64,000 bases of DNA, from positions 372,001-436,000 of the forward strand of contig NZ_SRMF01000003.1 of NCBI RefSeq assembly GCF_004768465.1, written 5' to 3'. The position numbers and the translations under genes were made by a program. Positions 44,465-53,519 of the stretch are shown piece after piece; the stretch's first letter is position 1, and every line of letters starts with the position of its first letter. The DNA is from Natronospirillum operosum. Lineage in GTDB: Bacteria > Pseudomonadota > Gammaproteobacteria > Pseudomonadales > Natronospirillaceae. The notes beneath the pieces are model-generated. The model was not told the DNA's origin. It made no database searches and saw only the letters and a program-made list of their open reading frames with translations.

Positions 44465-46087
44465 TCAGGAACGAATCACCTGTCGCTGCAGCGTCCAGTC
44501 CGCAAAGGGCAGCTGCACGCCGCAGCGGCGGCACAGCTCGACAAAGGCGTTGTCGACGCCGCCGATTTCCACTTCCAGGCCCGCCGCCTGACAGTGGTCC
44601 ACTATCTCCTGCAGCGCAAACACCGCACTGATGCGCAGTTGATGCGCGTGCGTAAGGTCGATCATCAGATGCCTGCACCCTGCCGGCAGCGCCTGCTGAA
44701 CCTGGCCCGACAGGGTCTTGGCAGCCGCAAAGTACAGGCTGCCACTGACCTGCAGATAGAGCCTGCCGTCGTGCAGGCTCGGGTCGGGTTCGCCGGTGGC
44801 GGGCAGGTCAAACAGAAGGTCATCCCGGTCGCGCCCGAACCAGCGCAGGTGGGCCTGACTGGTTTGCCACAGGAACAGCCCCACACTGAGCCCGACCCCG
44901 ACCAGAATGGCATGGTGGAACGGGATGATCAGGGTGCTGGCGAGGGTCATGCCGAACAATAACCGCGTCTGTCGGTTGCCGATCCAGAGGCGACGAATGC
45001 CGGGTTGGTCCAGCATGGTCCAGGCGGTGGCGATCAGCAGGCCGGCGATCACGCCCAGGGGAATCTGTGCGATCCAGTCGCCGCCGAACAGCAATACCGG
45101 CAGCAGCACCACTGCGGCCAGAAAGGGCGCCAGTCGGGAATGGGCATTGCCCAGCTTGAGCAGTGCCGAGCGGGTCAGGCTGGCCGAGGCCGGGAAGGCG
45201 CTGGCCAGTGCCGCCACCATGTTGGCGATGCCCTGCGCCCGCAGCTCCGGGGTCAGGTAGTGCATTTCCCGGTTGGTGCGCAGGGTGACGATCAATTCCA
45301 GGGAGCCGATCAACGCAATGGCCAGGGCCGGGACCAGCAGCGACCCCCACAATTGCGGGTCCAGAGCGGGCCAGGCCCCAGTGGGCCAGCCGTTGGTGAT
45401 CAGCGCCGACTCGCCGAGCAGAACCAGCCCGGCCTTGAACGGTTCCGGCAACAACACCGTGACCAGAGTGGTCAGCAACAGCATGATCAGGGCAACGGGG
45501 GAACGGGGCCAGAGGCGTCGGCCGAGCAGTACCCCGACCAGCGCGGTAACACCCAGCCCTACCCCGAGATAGTCGACGGCGGCCCAGTCGAGCCGGCCCA
45601 GCGCCATGGCCTGAGCCCAGGCCGTGCGCACACCCTGCTGTGGCTGCCCGAGCAGGTCATCGATCTGCATCCAGGCAATCAGGCAGGCAGCGCCGGTGGC
45701 AAAGCCGAGCATTACGGCCTCGGGAATGAAATTGAAGATGCGCTCCGCGCGCGCGATCACGATGACCAGCCGCCAGGCACCGGCGAGCAGGGTCAGAATG
45801 GCCATGGCCGGCAGCAACTGGTCCGGATGACCGGCATAGGGCGTCAACGAGGCCAGCACGATCAGGCCCGTGGTGTTGGTCGGCCCCACCGTCACCCGAT
45901 GGCTGCGGCCCAGCAGCGCCGCCAGACCGCCGGCCACAATGGCCGTCGACAGCCCATACATGGGCGGCACGCCGGCCAGCATCGCATAGGCCAGACACTG
46001 CGGAATACCAATCAGCGCCACCAGCAGGCCGGCACTGACATCCTGCCCGAGACTGGACCAGTTGGGACGATGCGGAACGGTCATCAA
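44465..46087 (-). CDS. SulP-family anion transporter with STAS domain
   Basis: 540-residue SLC26A/SulP inner-membrane transporter. The N-terminal signature is ALIGIPQCLAYAMLAGVPPM, followed by GLSTAIVAGGLAALLGRSHR and VTVGPTNTTGL; FPASASLTRSALLKLGNAHS falls in the core. A C-terminal cytoplasmic STAS domain is seen from about residue 430 (YLQVSGSLYFAAAKTLSGQV, HLMIDLTHAHQLRISAVFAL). Substrates of relatives include sulfate, bicarbonate and dicarboxylates; this one cannot be assigned. No link to the glucuronate operon beyond adjacency. Confidence 0.9.
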   Translation of the reverse strand: MMTVPHRPNWSSLGQDVSAGLLVALIGIPQCLAYAMLAGVPPMYGLSTAIVAGGLAALLGRSHRVTVGPTNTTGLIVLASLTPYAGHPDQLLPAMAILTLLAGAWRLVIVIARAERIFNFIPEAVMLGFATGAACLIAWMQIDDLLGQPQQGVRTAWAQAMALGRLDWAAVDYLGVGLGVTALVGVLLGRRLWPRSPVALIMLLLTTLVTVLLPEPFKAGLVLLGESALITNGWPTGAWPALDPQLWGSLLVPALAIALIGSLELIVTLRTNREMHYLTPELRAQGIANMVAALASAFPASASLTRSALLKLGNAHSRLAPFLAAVVLLPVLLFGGDWIAQIPLGVIAGLLIATAWTMLDQPGIRRLWIGNRQTRLLFGMTLASTLIIPFHHAILVGVGLSVGLFLWQTSQAHLRWFGRDRDDLLFDLPATGEPDPSLHDGRLYLQVSGSLYFAAAKTLSGQVQQALPAGCRHLMIDLTHAHQLRISAVFALQEIVDHCQAAGLEVEIGGVDNAFVELCRRCGVQLPFADWTLQRQVIRS

Positions 46088-46239
46088 AGGCTCGGTATCC
46101 TGATCGGGCCCCGGCGTTTATCCTGCAGAGGCAGTGCGGGTTCACAGGCGCCGGTGCAATAGGCTGCAGGCCTGCTCGTCACCGGAATGGTATCACAGAC
46201 GGCTCTTGTTGCTGCGGGTGGCTTGGCTTCTGACGGTGA

Positions 46240-46256
46240 TGCGAATGTTATTCGCA
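46240..46256. promoter_or_regulatory. perfect inverted repeat upstream of small exported protein
   Basis: TGCGAATGTTATTCGCA: 7-bp arms TGCGAAT / ATTCGCA around GTT. It is 67 bp before the ATG of the exported-protein gene, near a possible TATACT -10 box around 46278. It could be a transcription-factor site; no regulator is encoded next to it. Confidence 0.45.
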
Positions 46257-46323
46257 CGCACATTTCAGCAGCCAGGTCGCTATACTGAGCCCATCCGACC
46301 TCTGCGCAGGAAAATGGAGACCT

Positions 46324-46929
46324 ATGCATTACTTGCGAATACTGGCGCTGATCATTCCGGGCATGCTGGCAACTGCCGCCTTGGCCGAAACAAGAGCCGA
46401 GTACATCATCAATGCCGGCCTGACCTCATTCGATGCGGATGACCATGAGTTCGATGAGATCGATGGGGCCTTTGTGTCAGCCGGAGTTGTGGTGCCCGAC
46501 CAGTTTCTGTCGGTACTGGATGTCCCAGTGTCATTGTCCCTGGGGCGCCTGAGGCTGACTGACAACGGTAGCACGAACGATGTGACTGTCTGGCGGCTGC
46601 GCGGCGGCCTGGGCTACGGCAATGTCATGACCGACGAGTTGTCGGCCTACGGGCGACTGGAGATGGAGGCTGTGAATGTTCGTGCGGACAGCAGTAGTGA
46701 TTTTGTTTCTGCATACCCGTTGGCCAGTGCCGGTTTTCATGGTGTGCTGGCAGAGTCACCCTGGCGCCTGGGTGTGATCGTCAGCGGTCGTGAAGATGAT
46801 CAGGGCCGTACTCCCGTAATGGGGCATCTGAGCCTCTATACCGGCCAGTATGACATGGGCGACTGGGGCATCGTGATTGAGGGCTCGGATGAGAGGATTG
46901 ATGTTGCGTTGAGCCTGCGCTGGAACTGA
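46324..46929 (+). CDS. small exported beta-rich protein, possible outer-membrane barrel
   Basis: 201-residue protein of unknown function with a signal peptide (MHYLRILALIIPGMLATAALA, cleaved near AETRA). The mature part alternates polar and hydrophobic residues in short strands (VWRLRGGLGYGNV, SAYGRLEMEAVNVRAD, GDWGIVIEGSDERIDVALSL) and ends in an aromatic-containing strand LSLRWN, a pattern common in small outer-membrane barrels, though the last residue is Asn rather than Phe. GGAGACCT precedes ATG 46324. No family recognised. Confidence 0.65.
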   Translation: MHYLRILALIIPGMLATAALAETRAEYIINAGLTSFDADDHEFDEIDGAFVSAGVVVPDQFLSVLDVPVSLSLGRLRLTDNGSTNDVTVWRLRGGLGYGNVMTDELSAYGRLEMEAVNVRADSSSDFVSAYPLASAGFHGVLAESPWRLGVIVSGREDDQGRTPVMGHLSLYTGQYDMGDWGIVIEGSDERIDVALSLRWN

Positions 46930-46967
46930 CCGAACGGATCTCGGGTGTCAGTAGGCATGCTTCCGAT

Positions 46968-48155
46968 TCAGTTCCCGGCGAGCCGGGTGGTCACCCGCGC
47001 CAGGCGGCCTTCACCGCTGACCGTGACGGTACCGAGTGTGGCCGGCAGCAGCATGATCTGACCTCTGTGCAGAGTCTCGTCGGCAATCCGGCTGTGGCCG
47101 GAGATTTGCAGCAGCAATTCGGCCGAGCCGGAGTCACCCAGAGTCATGGTGGTTTCGGGTGTCAGGTCCAGCAGGGCGAGCTGGAAATCATCGAACGGGA
47201 TCTGATAGGTGGTGATGCCGGCCTCGGTGGTGCCGTTCTGCGGCTGCACGCTGTCGGGCGTCAGGTTGGTGATGCGCAGCAGTTCCGGCACATCCATGTG
47301 CTTGCGGGTCAGGCCGCCGCGCAACACATTGTCGGAACTGGCCATCACCTCCAGCCCGGTGCCCTGCAGATAGGCATGCGGCACACCGGCGGCCAGTACG
47401 ATGGCCTGGCCGGGCTCGAGGTGAAAACGGTTCAACAGCAGCGGAAACAGCACGCCGACATCATCGCCATAGTGGTCATGCAGGCGCTGTACCCACTGAT
47501 AATCCTCACTCTCGGGCAGTGCTGCCAATATTGGGGTCAGCAGGGCGCTGCACTGCTCCGGCGAAAGAGTCAGCAGGGTTTCGTAGAGTTCGCCCAGCGC
47601 TGACAGGCCGTGCTGGCGCAGGCGTGCCGCCCAGCCCTGCACGGCCGGGGAGTCCAGTTTGTCCAGCAGTGCGGCCACGACGGCAGGCTGGCGAAACCCG
47701 GCCATGGCATCGAACTCGGTCAGAGCCATCAGCAGCTCGGGCTTGTGGTTGTCATCCCGGTAGTTGCGCTGCGGTGCGTCCACCGGAATACCGGCTGCGT
47801 TCTCGGTCGCATAGCCCGCCTCAGCCTGGGCCTTGCTGGGGTGGACCTGCACCGACAGCGCCTGACCGGCACTCAGCACCTTGAACAGATACGGCAGCCG
47901 GTCGTGCAGTGCTTCATGGTGCGGGCCCAGTATGGCTTCCGGGTGCCGTGTCACCAGCGCGCGCAGGTCCGTGCAGTCGTCCATGGCAGTGGCCAGCCGG
48001 GACGGTAGGCTGGGGTGATCACCCATCCACAGCTCTGCCACCGGCGCGTCACCAGTGGGCGGTGCCAGTTCGAGCAGGCGGGTAATGGTGTCTCTGGTGC
48101 CCCAGTCGTAACGCTGGAACTCGGGAGTCAGGCGGATCGGTGAGCTGATGGTCAT
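46968..48155 (-). CDS. manA: mannose-6-phosphate isomerase, class I
   Basis: 395-residue zinc-dependent isomerase linking mannose 6-phosphate and fructose 6-phosphate. Type I PMI features: RYDWGTRDTITRLLEL, AELWMGDHPSLPSRL, QVHPSKAQAEAGY, HKPELLMALTEFDAMAGFR with zinc-ligand-type Glu/His, and PHAYLQGTGLEVMASSDNVL with GGLTRKHMDVPELL. Divergent from the GH2 beta-mannosidase gene, which would supply mannose. Confidence 0.95.
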   Translation of the reverse strand: MTISSPIRLTPEFQRYDWGTRDTITRLLELAPPTGDAPVAELWMGDHPSLPSRLATAMDDCTDLRALVTRHPEAILGPHHEALHDRLPYLFKVLSAGQALSVQVHPSKAQAEAGYATENAAGIPVDAPQRNYRDDNHKPELLMALTEFDAMAGFRQPAVVAALLDKLDSPAVQGWAARLRQHGLSALGELYETLLTLSPEQCSALLTPILAALPESEDYQWVQRLHDHYGDDVGVLFPLLLNRFHLEPGQAIVLAAGVPHAYLQGTGLEVMASSDNVLRGGLTRKHMDVPELLRITNLTPDSVQPQNGTTEAGITTYQIPFDDFQLALLDLTPETTMTLGDSGSAELLLQISGHSRIADETLHRGQIMLLPATLGTVTVSGEGRLARVTTRLAGN

Positions 48156-48305
48156 GGCGTCGTACTATAGCGCCAAGAGGGTATGGTTTCATCTGCTGAA
48201 CAACGGCCATTGCGGGTTGTGGGGGCAGAAAATGGTGCGCCGACCCTATATGCTGGACAGTACCAGACTATCCGGGAGACTGATTCTGTGCAAGAAATTG
48301 ACGCC

Positions 48306-50726
48306 ATGAAGCTGGACCACGCCTGGACCGTCCGCGACAGCGCGGCGGGCGGCCCGACCCTGTCAGGGCAGATACCTCTCGACGTGCACCAGTTGTTGCT
48401 GCAGGCGGAGCAGATTCCGGACCCCTTTTACCGGGACAACGAGGCGGCCGTGCAGTGGGTGCACGAGCGCACCTGGATCGCCGAGACCGAGTTCGAGGTG
48501 GCGGCTGAACAACTGGCCGCACTGGCCACGCTGCGCCTGGAGTTTGTGGATACGCATGCCACGGTGGCGCTCAATGGGGTGGATCTGGGCACGGTGGCCA
48601 ATAGCTTTCGGCGTTTCGAGTTCGAGGTGAGCCAGGTGCTCAGGGTCGGCACCAACCGGCTGACCCTCACCCTGCACAACAATGCGGCGCTGGGCGCCGA
48701 GCGGGCGGCCCGGCAGCCCTTTCCCATGCCGTGGGCCGACATGAACAACGACATCCCGCACATGAACCTGGTGCGCAAAGCCCAGTGTGATGCTGGCTGG
48801 GACTGGGGCATCTGCCTGCTGTCCACCGGGGTCTACAAGGCGCCCGAATTGATCATTCATCGTGATCGCACCCTGTCGACGGTGCGGGTCTTTCAGCACC
48901 ATCGCACGGCCCGGGTGGATCTGGATGTGGTGGTGGACACTGCCGGCCCCGCCACCACCGAGCAGACGGTAGAACTGGCTCTGGGTGAGGGTGTCACCGC
49001 CACCGTGACGCTGGCGCCGGGCCAGCATCAGGGCACGGCACGGCTGACGGTGCGGGAGCCCGAACTCTGGTGGCCGGCTGGCTATGGCGAGCAACCGTTG
49101 TATCGGCTGACCGCCGAGCTGGACGGCCAGCACTGGCAGCGCGCTATCGGCCTGCGCTCGCTGCACTGGGATCTGAGTCCGGATGACGCCGGCAACCGGA
49201 TGTGTCTGGTGGTCAACGGGGTCGAGATCTTCGCCAAGGGCGCCAACTGGATTCCGGCCGATGCCTTCCCGGCCCGCCACACGCCGGAGCGGTATGAACA
49301 ACTGCTGACCAGTGCCGTCGAGGCCAACATGAACATGATCCGCGTCTGGGGCGGCGGCTTCTACGAGCATGACGGCTTCTATGACTTGTGCGAACGCCTG
49401 GGCCTGCTGGTCTGGCAGGACCTGATGTTTGCCTGTGCGCTCTATCCGAGCACGCCGGAGTTTCTGCAAGACGTGGGGCCGGAAATCGACTGGCAGGTGT
49501 CGCGCCTGCAGGCCTGGGGCTGCATTGCGCTCTGGTGCGGCGACAACGAGGTGATCGGCGCCATCAACTGGTTCGAGGAATCACGCCGCCAGCGCGAGAA
49601 GTATCTGGTCAACTATGACCGACTGAACCGGGTGCTGGAGCAGGGCGTGGCACAGGCTGATCCCAGCCGCCTGTTCTGGCCCAGTTCACCGTGCAATGGC
49701 AGCATGGACTATGGCGATGCCTGGCATGATGACAGCAAGGGCGACATGCATTTCTGGGATGTCTGGCACGAGGGGCATTCCTTCAGCGCCTATACCGAAA
49801 TCAAGCCGCGCTTCTGTTCCGAATTTGGCTATCAGTCGTTCCCGTCGCTGCGTCTGGTGCGGCAGTTCACCGAAGCAGAAGATCGCAATGTCACCAGCCC
49901 GGTGATGGAAGCCCACCAGAAGAATGACGGCGGCAATGCCCGCATTGTCGAGATGTTCACGCGTTATTTCCGCTTCCCCGTCGGCTTTGACCAGTTCCTG
50001 TACCTGAGTCAGGTGCAGCAGGCCATTGCCATGAAAACCGCCATCGAATACTGGCGCTCGCTGCGGCCGCACTGCATGGGCACGCTGTACTGGCAGCTCA
50101 ACGACAACTGGCCGGTGGCGTCCTGGAGCAGCCTGGATTACGAAGGCGGCTGGAAGCAGCTGCACTACCATGCGCGCCGCTTCTATCAGCCGGTGCAGCT
50201 GTTCTGGCTGCAGGACAAAGACGGCGCCGGTCTGCAACTGGTGGCGGTGAATGATCTGGCCGAAGCGGCAACCCTCGAGGGCGCCTGGCGGCGCCATGCT
50301 CTGGATGGCACTCTGCGCGAAGAAAGCCTGCTCAAGGAAACACTGGCTCCGGGCGAGAGTCGCACTCTGGCCCGGGTTGCCAGTACCGAGGCCGCCGCCG
50401 AGTTCGTCACGGCTTCAGCCAGCGCCACCATGACCACCAGCGGCCGGCAATTCGAGTGCGAGAACACCGGCTATTTCGATCTCTGGAAGGCGCTGCACCT
50501 GCCCGCACCGGAGATCTCCGCTGCAACCGGGCACTCCCAAGACGGCCCCTGGGTGGAACTGCGCTGTGAACGGCCGGCGCATTTTGTCACCCTGGAGGCC
50601 GATGCCCCGGGCCGCTGGAGCGACAACAGCCTGACCCTGCTGCCGGGTGAGCCCCGGCGACTGTATTGGCAGGGCGGGACCTTGCCTGTTTATCGCATCA
50701 ACCATCTGCAGGCCAGCTATCAATGA
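48306..50726 (+). CDS. GH2 beta-mannosidase
   Basis: About 806-residue glycoside hydrolase family 2 enzyme, no signal peptide, releasing mannose from beta-mannosides inside the cell. A beta-sandwich N-terminus includes PFPMPWADMNNDIPHMNLVR and AQCDAGWDWGICLLSTGVYK; the acid/base Glu is in LWCGDNEVIGAINWF and the nucleophile Glu in RFCSEFGYQSFPSLR. ATG 48306 (MKLDHAWTVRD) is chosen as most family-like. GTG 48288, with GGGAGA 9 nt upstream, and ATG 48183 are in-frame alternatives. Divergent from manA. Confidence 0.9.
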   Translation: MKLDHAWTVRDSAAGGPTLSGQIPLDVHQLLLQAEQIPDPFYRDNEAAVQWVHERTWIAETEFEVAAEQLAALATLRLEFVDTHATVALNGVDLGTVANSFRRFEFEVSQVLRVGTNRLTLTLHNNAALGAERAARQPFPMPWADMNNDIPHMNLVRKAQCDAGWDWGICLLSTGVYKAPELIIHRDRTLSTVRVFQHHRTARVDLDVVVDTAGPATTEQTVELALGEGVTATVTLAPGQHQGTARLTVREPELWWPAGYGEQPLYRLTAELDGQHWQRAIGLRSLHWDLSPDDAGNRMCLVVNGVEIFAKGANWIPADAFPARHTPERYEQLLTSAVEANMNMIRVWGGGFYEHDGFYDLCERLGLLVWQDLMFACALYPSTPEFLQDVGPEIDWQVSRLQAWGCIALWCGDNEVIGAINWFEESRRQREKYLVNYDRLNRVLEQGVAQADPSRLFWPSSPCNGSMDYGDAWHDDSKGDMHFWDVWHEGHSFSAYTEIKPRFCSEFGYQSFPSLRLVRQFTEAEDRNVTSPVMEAHQKNDGGNARIVEMFTRYFRFPVGFDQFLYLSQVQQAIAMKTAIEYWRSLRPHCMGTLYWQLNDNWPVASWSSLDYEGGWKQLHYHARRFYQPVQLFWLQDKDGAGLQLVAVNDLAEAATLEGAWRRHALDGTLREESLLKETLAPGESRTLARVASTEAAAEFVTASASATMTTSGRQFECENTGYFDLWKALHLPAPEISAATGHSQDGPWVELRCERPAHFVTLEADAPGRWSDNSLTLLPGEPRRLYWQGGTLPVYRINHLQASYQ

Positions 50727-50809
50727 GATGCCACTGAGATCGCCTGGCAATTCGGGCCTGTATGGGCTAAAACAACGGCTCGCAGACTTTTCTTTCAACA
50801 GGAGTTCTG

Positions 50810-51841
50810 ATGACTTATCTGCCCGATGCAAAACGCTACGACACCATGAGCTATCAGCGCTGCGGGCGCAGTGGTCTGAAGCTGCCGGCGATCTCGCTGG
50901 GTCTGTGGCACAACTTCGGCGAGAATGCGCCGCAGGACAATGCTCGGGCCATCTGTCGGCGCGCCTTTGATCTGGGCATTACCCATTTCGATCTGGCCAA
51001 CAATTACGGGCCGCCACCCGGTTCGTCGGAAGAGAACTTCGGCCACATGCTGAAAACCGATTTTCGCGGCTATCGCGATGAAATGGTGATTTCCACCAAG
51101 GCCGGTTATGGCATGTGGCCCGGGCCCTATGGTGAGTGGGGCAGCCGCAAGTATCTGCTGTCGAGCCTGGATCAGAGTCTGTCGCGCCTGGGGCTCGACT
51201 ATGTCGACATCTTCTACTCGCACCGGGTCGACCCGGAAACGCCGCTGGAAGAAACCATGATGGCGCTCGACAGCGCCGTGCGGCAGGGCAAGGCGCTGTA
51301 TGTCGGTATTTCCTCCTACGGGCCGAAGAAGACCCGTGAAGCAGCGAGGATTCTGCGTGAGCTGGGCACGCCCTGTCTGATTCATCAGCCCAGCTATTCC
51401 ATGCTCAACCGCTGGGTGGAAAACGACGGTCTGCTGCCGGTGCTGGAAGAAGAGGGCATTGGCTGCATCCCGTTCTCGCCGCTGGCGCAGGGCATGCTGA
51501 CCGACAAGTACCTAAACGGTCGGCCGGAAGCGGGCCGTGCCGGTGCCGACAGCACGCTGCCGAAAGAATTCCTGAGTGATGAGAACCTGGCCAAGATCAA
51601 AGCGCTCAACGAAATCGCGCAGGCGCGAGGCCAGACCCTGGCGCAGATGGCCATCGCCTGGGTATTGCGCGACCCCAGGGTCACCACGGCCTTGATTGGT
51701 GCCAGCAGTGTGCGTCAGTTGGAGAACAGCGTCGCCGCGCTGGATAACCGGGACTTCTCGGCAGCGGAGCTGAAACAGATCGATCAGTATGCCACTGAGA
51801 GCGGGATCAATCTCTGGGCTCAATCCAGCAATTGCGGATAA
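50810..51841 (+). CDS. aldo/keto reductase, YghZ-like glyceraldehyde 3-phosphate reductase
   Basis: 343-residue NADPH-dependent aldo/keto reductase, close to E. coli YghZ (GpR) in sequence and length as I recall it. Characteristic blocks: LPAISLGLWHNFG, THFDLANNYGPPPGSSEENF with the catalytic Asp/Tyr, STKAGYGMWPGPYGEWGSRK with the catalytic Lys, and FYSHRVDPETPLEETM. YghZ reduces L-glyceraldehyde 3-phosphate and methylglyoxal. AGGAG precedes ATG 50810. Its role beside mannoside genes is unclear. Confidence 0.88.
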   Translation: MTYLPDAKRYDTMSYQRCGRSGLKLPAISLGLWHNFGENAPQDNARAICRRAFDLGITHFDLANNYGPPPGSSEENFGHMLKTDFRGYRDEMVISTKAGYGMWPGPYGEWGSRKYLLSSLDQSLSRLGLDYVDIFYSHRVDPETPLEETMMALDSAVRQGKALYVGISSYGPKKTREAARILRELGTPCLIHQPSYSMLNRWVENDGLLPVLEEEGIGCIPFSPLAQGMLTDKYLNGRPEAGRAGADSTLPKEFLSDENLAKIKALNEIAQARGQTLAQMAIAWVLRDPRVTTALIGASSVRQLENSVAALDNRDFSAAELKQIDQYATESGINLWAQSSNCG

Positions 51842-51856
51842 CCGAGGTGGGCGCAC

Positions 51857-52288
51857 ATGGATAAACAGGCTTTGCAGGCGCATTTCGAGCAGGTTCTGGC
51901 TGACGCCGAACCCGAGTTTGGCAAGTTCTTTCTGGCCCGTTTTTACGGGCTGGACATCGAGTATGTGGGTGAGCGGTGTCGGGTCACATTGCCCATCCGC
52001 GAGCATACGCTGAACCCGGTGGGCAAGCTGCACGGCGGCGTGCTGGCCACGGCGCTGGATGTCTCCATGGGCCACCTGATTCACCATGTCACCGGTCAGG
52101 GTGGCAGTACGGTGGAAATGAAAATCCAGTACCTGCGCCCGGCCGACAGCGGCCGGATTGTCTGCGAGGCCTGTTTTCTCAAGCAGGGGCGCAGCCTGGC
52201 GTTCATGGAATCACGCGCCACCAATGAAGACGGCAAGCTGATTGCTGTGGCGACCGCGACCTGGGCCATGCCGAAGCCACAGGGATAA
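51857..52288 (+). CDS. PaaI-family hotdog thioesterase
   Basis: 143-residue single-hotdog protein. The LPIREHTLNPVGKLHGGVLA segment, with the conserved HGG, and a central MGHLIHHVTGQGGSTVEMKI helix-strand unit match PaaI/YbgC-like acyl-CoA thioesterases. Only 15 nt separate it from the reductase gene. Substrate unknown. Confidence 0.82.
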   Translation: MDKQALQAHFEQVLADAEPEFGKFFLARFYGLDIEYVGERCRVTLPIREHTLNPVGKLHGGVLATALDVSMGHLIHHVTGQGGSTVEMKIQYLRPADSGRIVCEACFLKQGRSLAFMESRATNEDGKLIAVATATWAMPKPQG

Positions 52289-52344
52289 ATGGCGGTCTCT
52301 TCACCCTGATTGGCGCACACGAAGCGGTGTCGGGCCAACAGACA

Positions 52345-53358
52345 CTAGATCGATTCCCGCAACACCAGCGGGCATTCGAGCTTGTAGACCCGTTTGGTGT
52401 CTGCAGACTCGGGAGACAGCAGGTAGTCCACCGCCCACTGGCCCATCTCACGGTGTGGCAGCAGGACGGTCGACAGCGCCGGGTTCAGGTGCTGGGCTAT
52501 TTCTTGATCGTCGTAGCCCATAACGGCGATGTCGTCCGGAATACGCAGGCCACGCTCCTTCAGCGCCTCGTAGCAGCCTACTGCCGTCAGGTCGTTGGCG
52601 CAGAAGATAGCATCAAAGATCAGCCCATCATTGAGCAGTGTCAGCGTCTGTTTGTAACCGCCACTGGGCAGAAAGTTGCCTTCACGGATCAAAGCCTCGT
52701 CAATCGGGACCCCGTGCGTGGTCAGTGCATTGCGGTAACCTGTCAGCCTGTCCTTGGCCGCCTCCATCCACATCTCACCATCGATAAAGGCAATTCTGCG
52801 ATAGCCCTTGTTCAGCAGTGCCTCGGTGGCCGCAAAACCGCCCAGTACCTCACCGGGCACCACGGCAGTGTACGGCATTTTCTCGGCATGGCAGTTGACC
52901 AGTACGTTGCGCATTTGTGCGAGTTGCTCTGGCGGAGTGACGGCGCGGGTGAGTATGGAGCAGTAGATGACCCCAACTACCCCTTGCAGACGCCACTTTT
53001 CGAGGATGGCTTTTTCGTACTCGGCATCTTCTCCGGTCATGGCCACTTCCAGCAGGTGTCCGTGGCGCCAGGCGGCCTCCTGGGCGCCTTCTATGGTGAT
53101 GGCAGAGAAGGGGCTGGTGGCAATTTCATCCACCAGAAACCCGATGATCGGATGCGATACCGACCGCGCCATTCCCTGCGGGCGGCGCTTGTAGTTCAGC
53201 TTTTCGACGGCTTCCAGCACGCGCTGTCGAGTGTCGGCCCCGATCGACACATCCGTTACTTCATTGAGCACGAACGACACCGTGGACTGGGAAACGCCGG
53301 CATGCCGGGCCACGTCCTTCATGGTGACGCGCGTCTTGTTGCCTGAATCGGAGCTCAT
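52345..53358 (-). CDS. LacI-family transcriptional regulator (mannoside locus)
   Basis: 337-residue regulator with HTH VTMKDVARHAGVSQSTVSFV, hinge YKRRPQGMARS, and a sensor with IIGFLVDEIATSPFSAITIEG, AIFCANDLTAVGCYEALKER and VMGYDDQEIAQHLNPALSTV. Divergent from the ABC permease operon with a promoter-operator structure between them, so it most likely represses the importer and GH5 genes until a mannoside or similar sugar is present. Confidence 0.88.
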   Translation of the reverse strand: MSSDSGNKTRVTMKDVARHAGVSQSTVSFVLNEVTDVSIGADTRQRVLEAVEKLNYKRRPQGMARSVSHPIIGFLVDEIATSPFSAITIEGAQEAAWRHGHLLEVAMTGEDAEYEKAILEKWRLQGVVGVIYCSILTRAVTPPEQLAQMRNVLVNCHAEKMPYTAVVPGEVLGGFAATEALLNKGYRRIAFIDGEMWMEAAKDRLTGYRNALTTHGVPIDEALIREGNFLPSGGYKQTLTLLNDGLIFDAIFCANDLTAVGCYEALKERGLRIPDDIAVMGYDDQEIAQHLNPALSTVLLPHREMGQWAVDYLLSPESADTKRVYKLECPLVLRESI

Positions 53359-53422
53359 AAGCGGAAAACCTGGTCCTTGGCCTGCCTCTGCAGGCGGCTT
53401 TGTTAAAAAGTGTACCCGGCGT

Positions 53423-53463
53423 TTGACAGTGATACAATTTTAGTTAATATTACTAATAATATT
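53423..53463 (+). promoter_or_regulatory. sigma-70 promoter overlapped by inverted repeat
   Basis: TTGACA (53423-53428) is followed after 16 bp by TAATAT (53445-53450), a good sigma-70 pair reading toward the ABC operon. The -10 is covered by AATATTA-CTAA-TAATATT (53446-53463), a perfect 7-bp-arm inverted repeat. Position suggests repression by occlusion, probably by the divergent LacI-family protein, although the site lacks the common central CG. Confidence 0.6.
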
Positions 53464-53519
53464 AGTTCGGGTATTGAGTGGCTGCCCGAACAACACAACA
53501 ACAAGAGACAGGCCTCAGC

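Noticed and set aside
45005-46162. 385-codon plus-strand frame opposite the SulP gene
   Set aside because: Low-complexity Gln/Arg-rich antisense translation; the opposite frame has clear SulP and STAS features.
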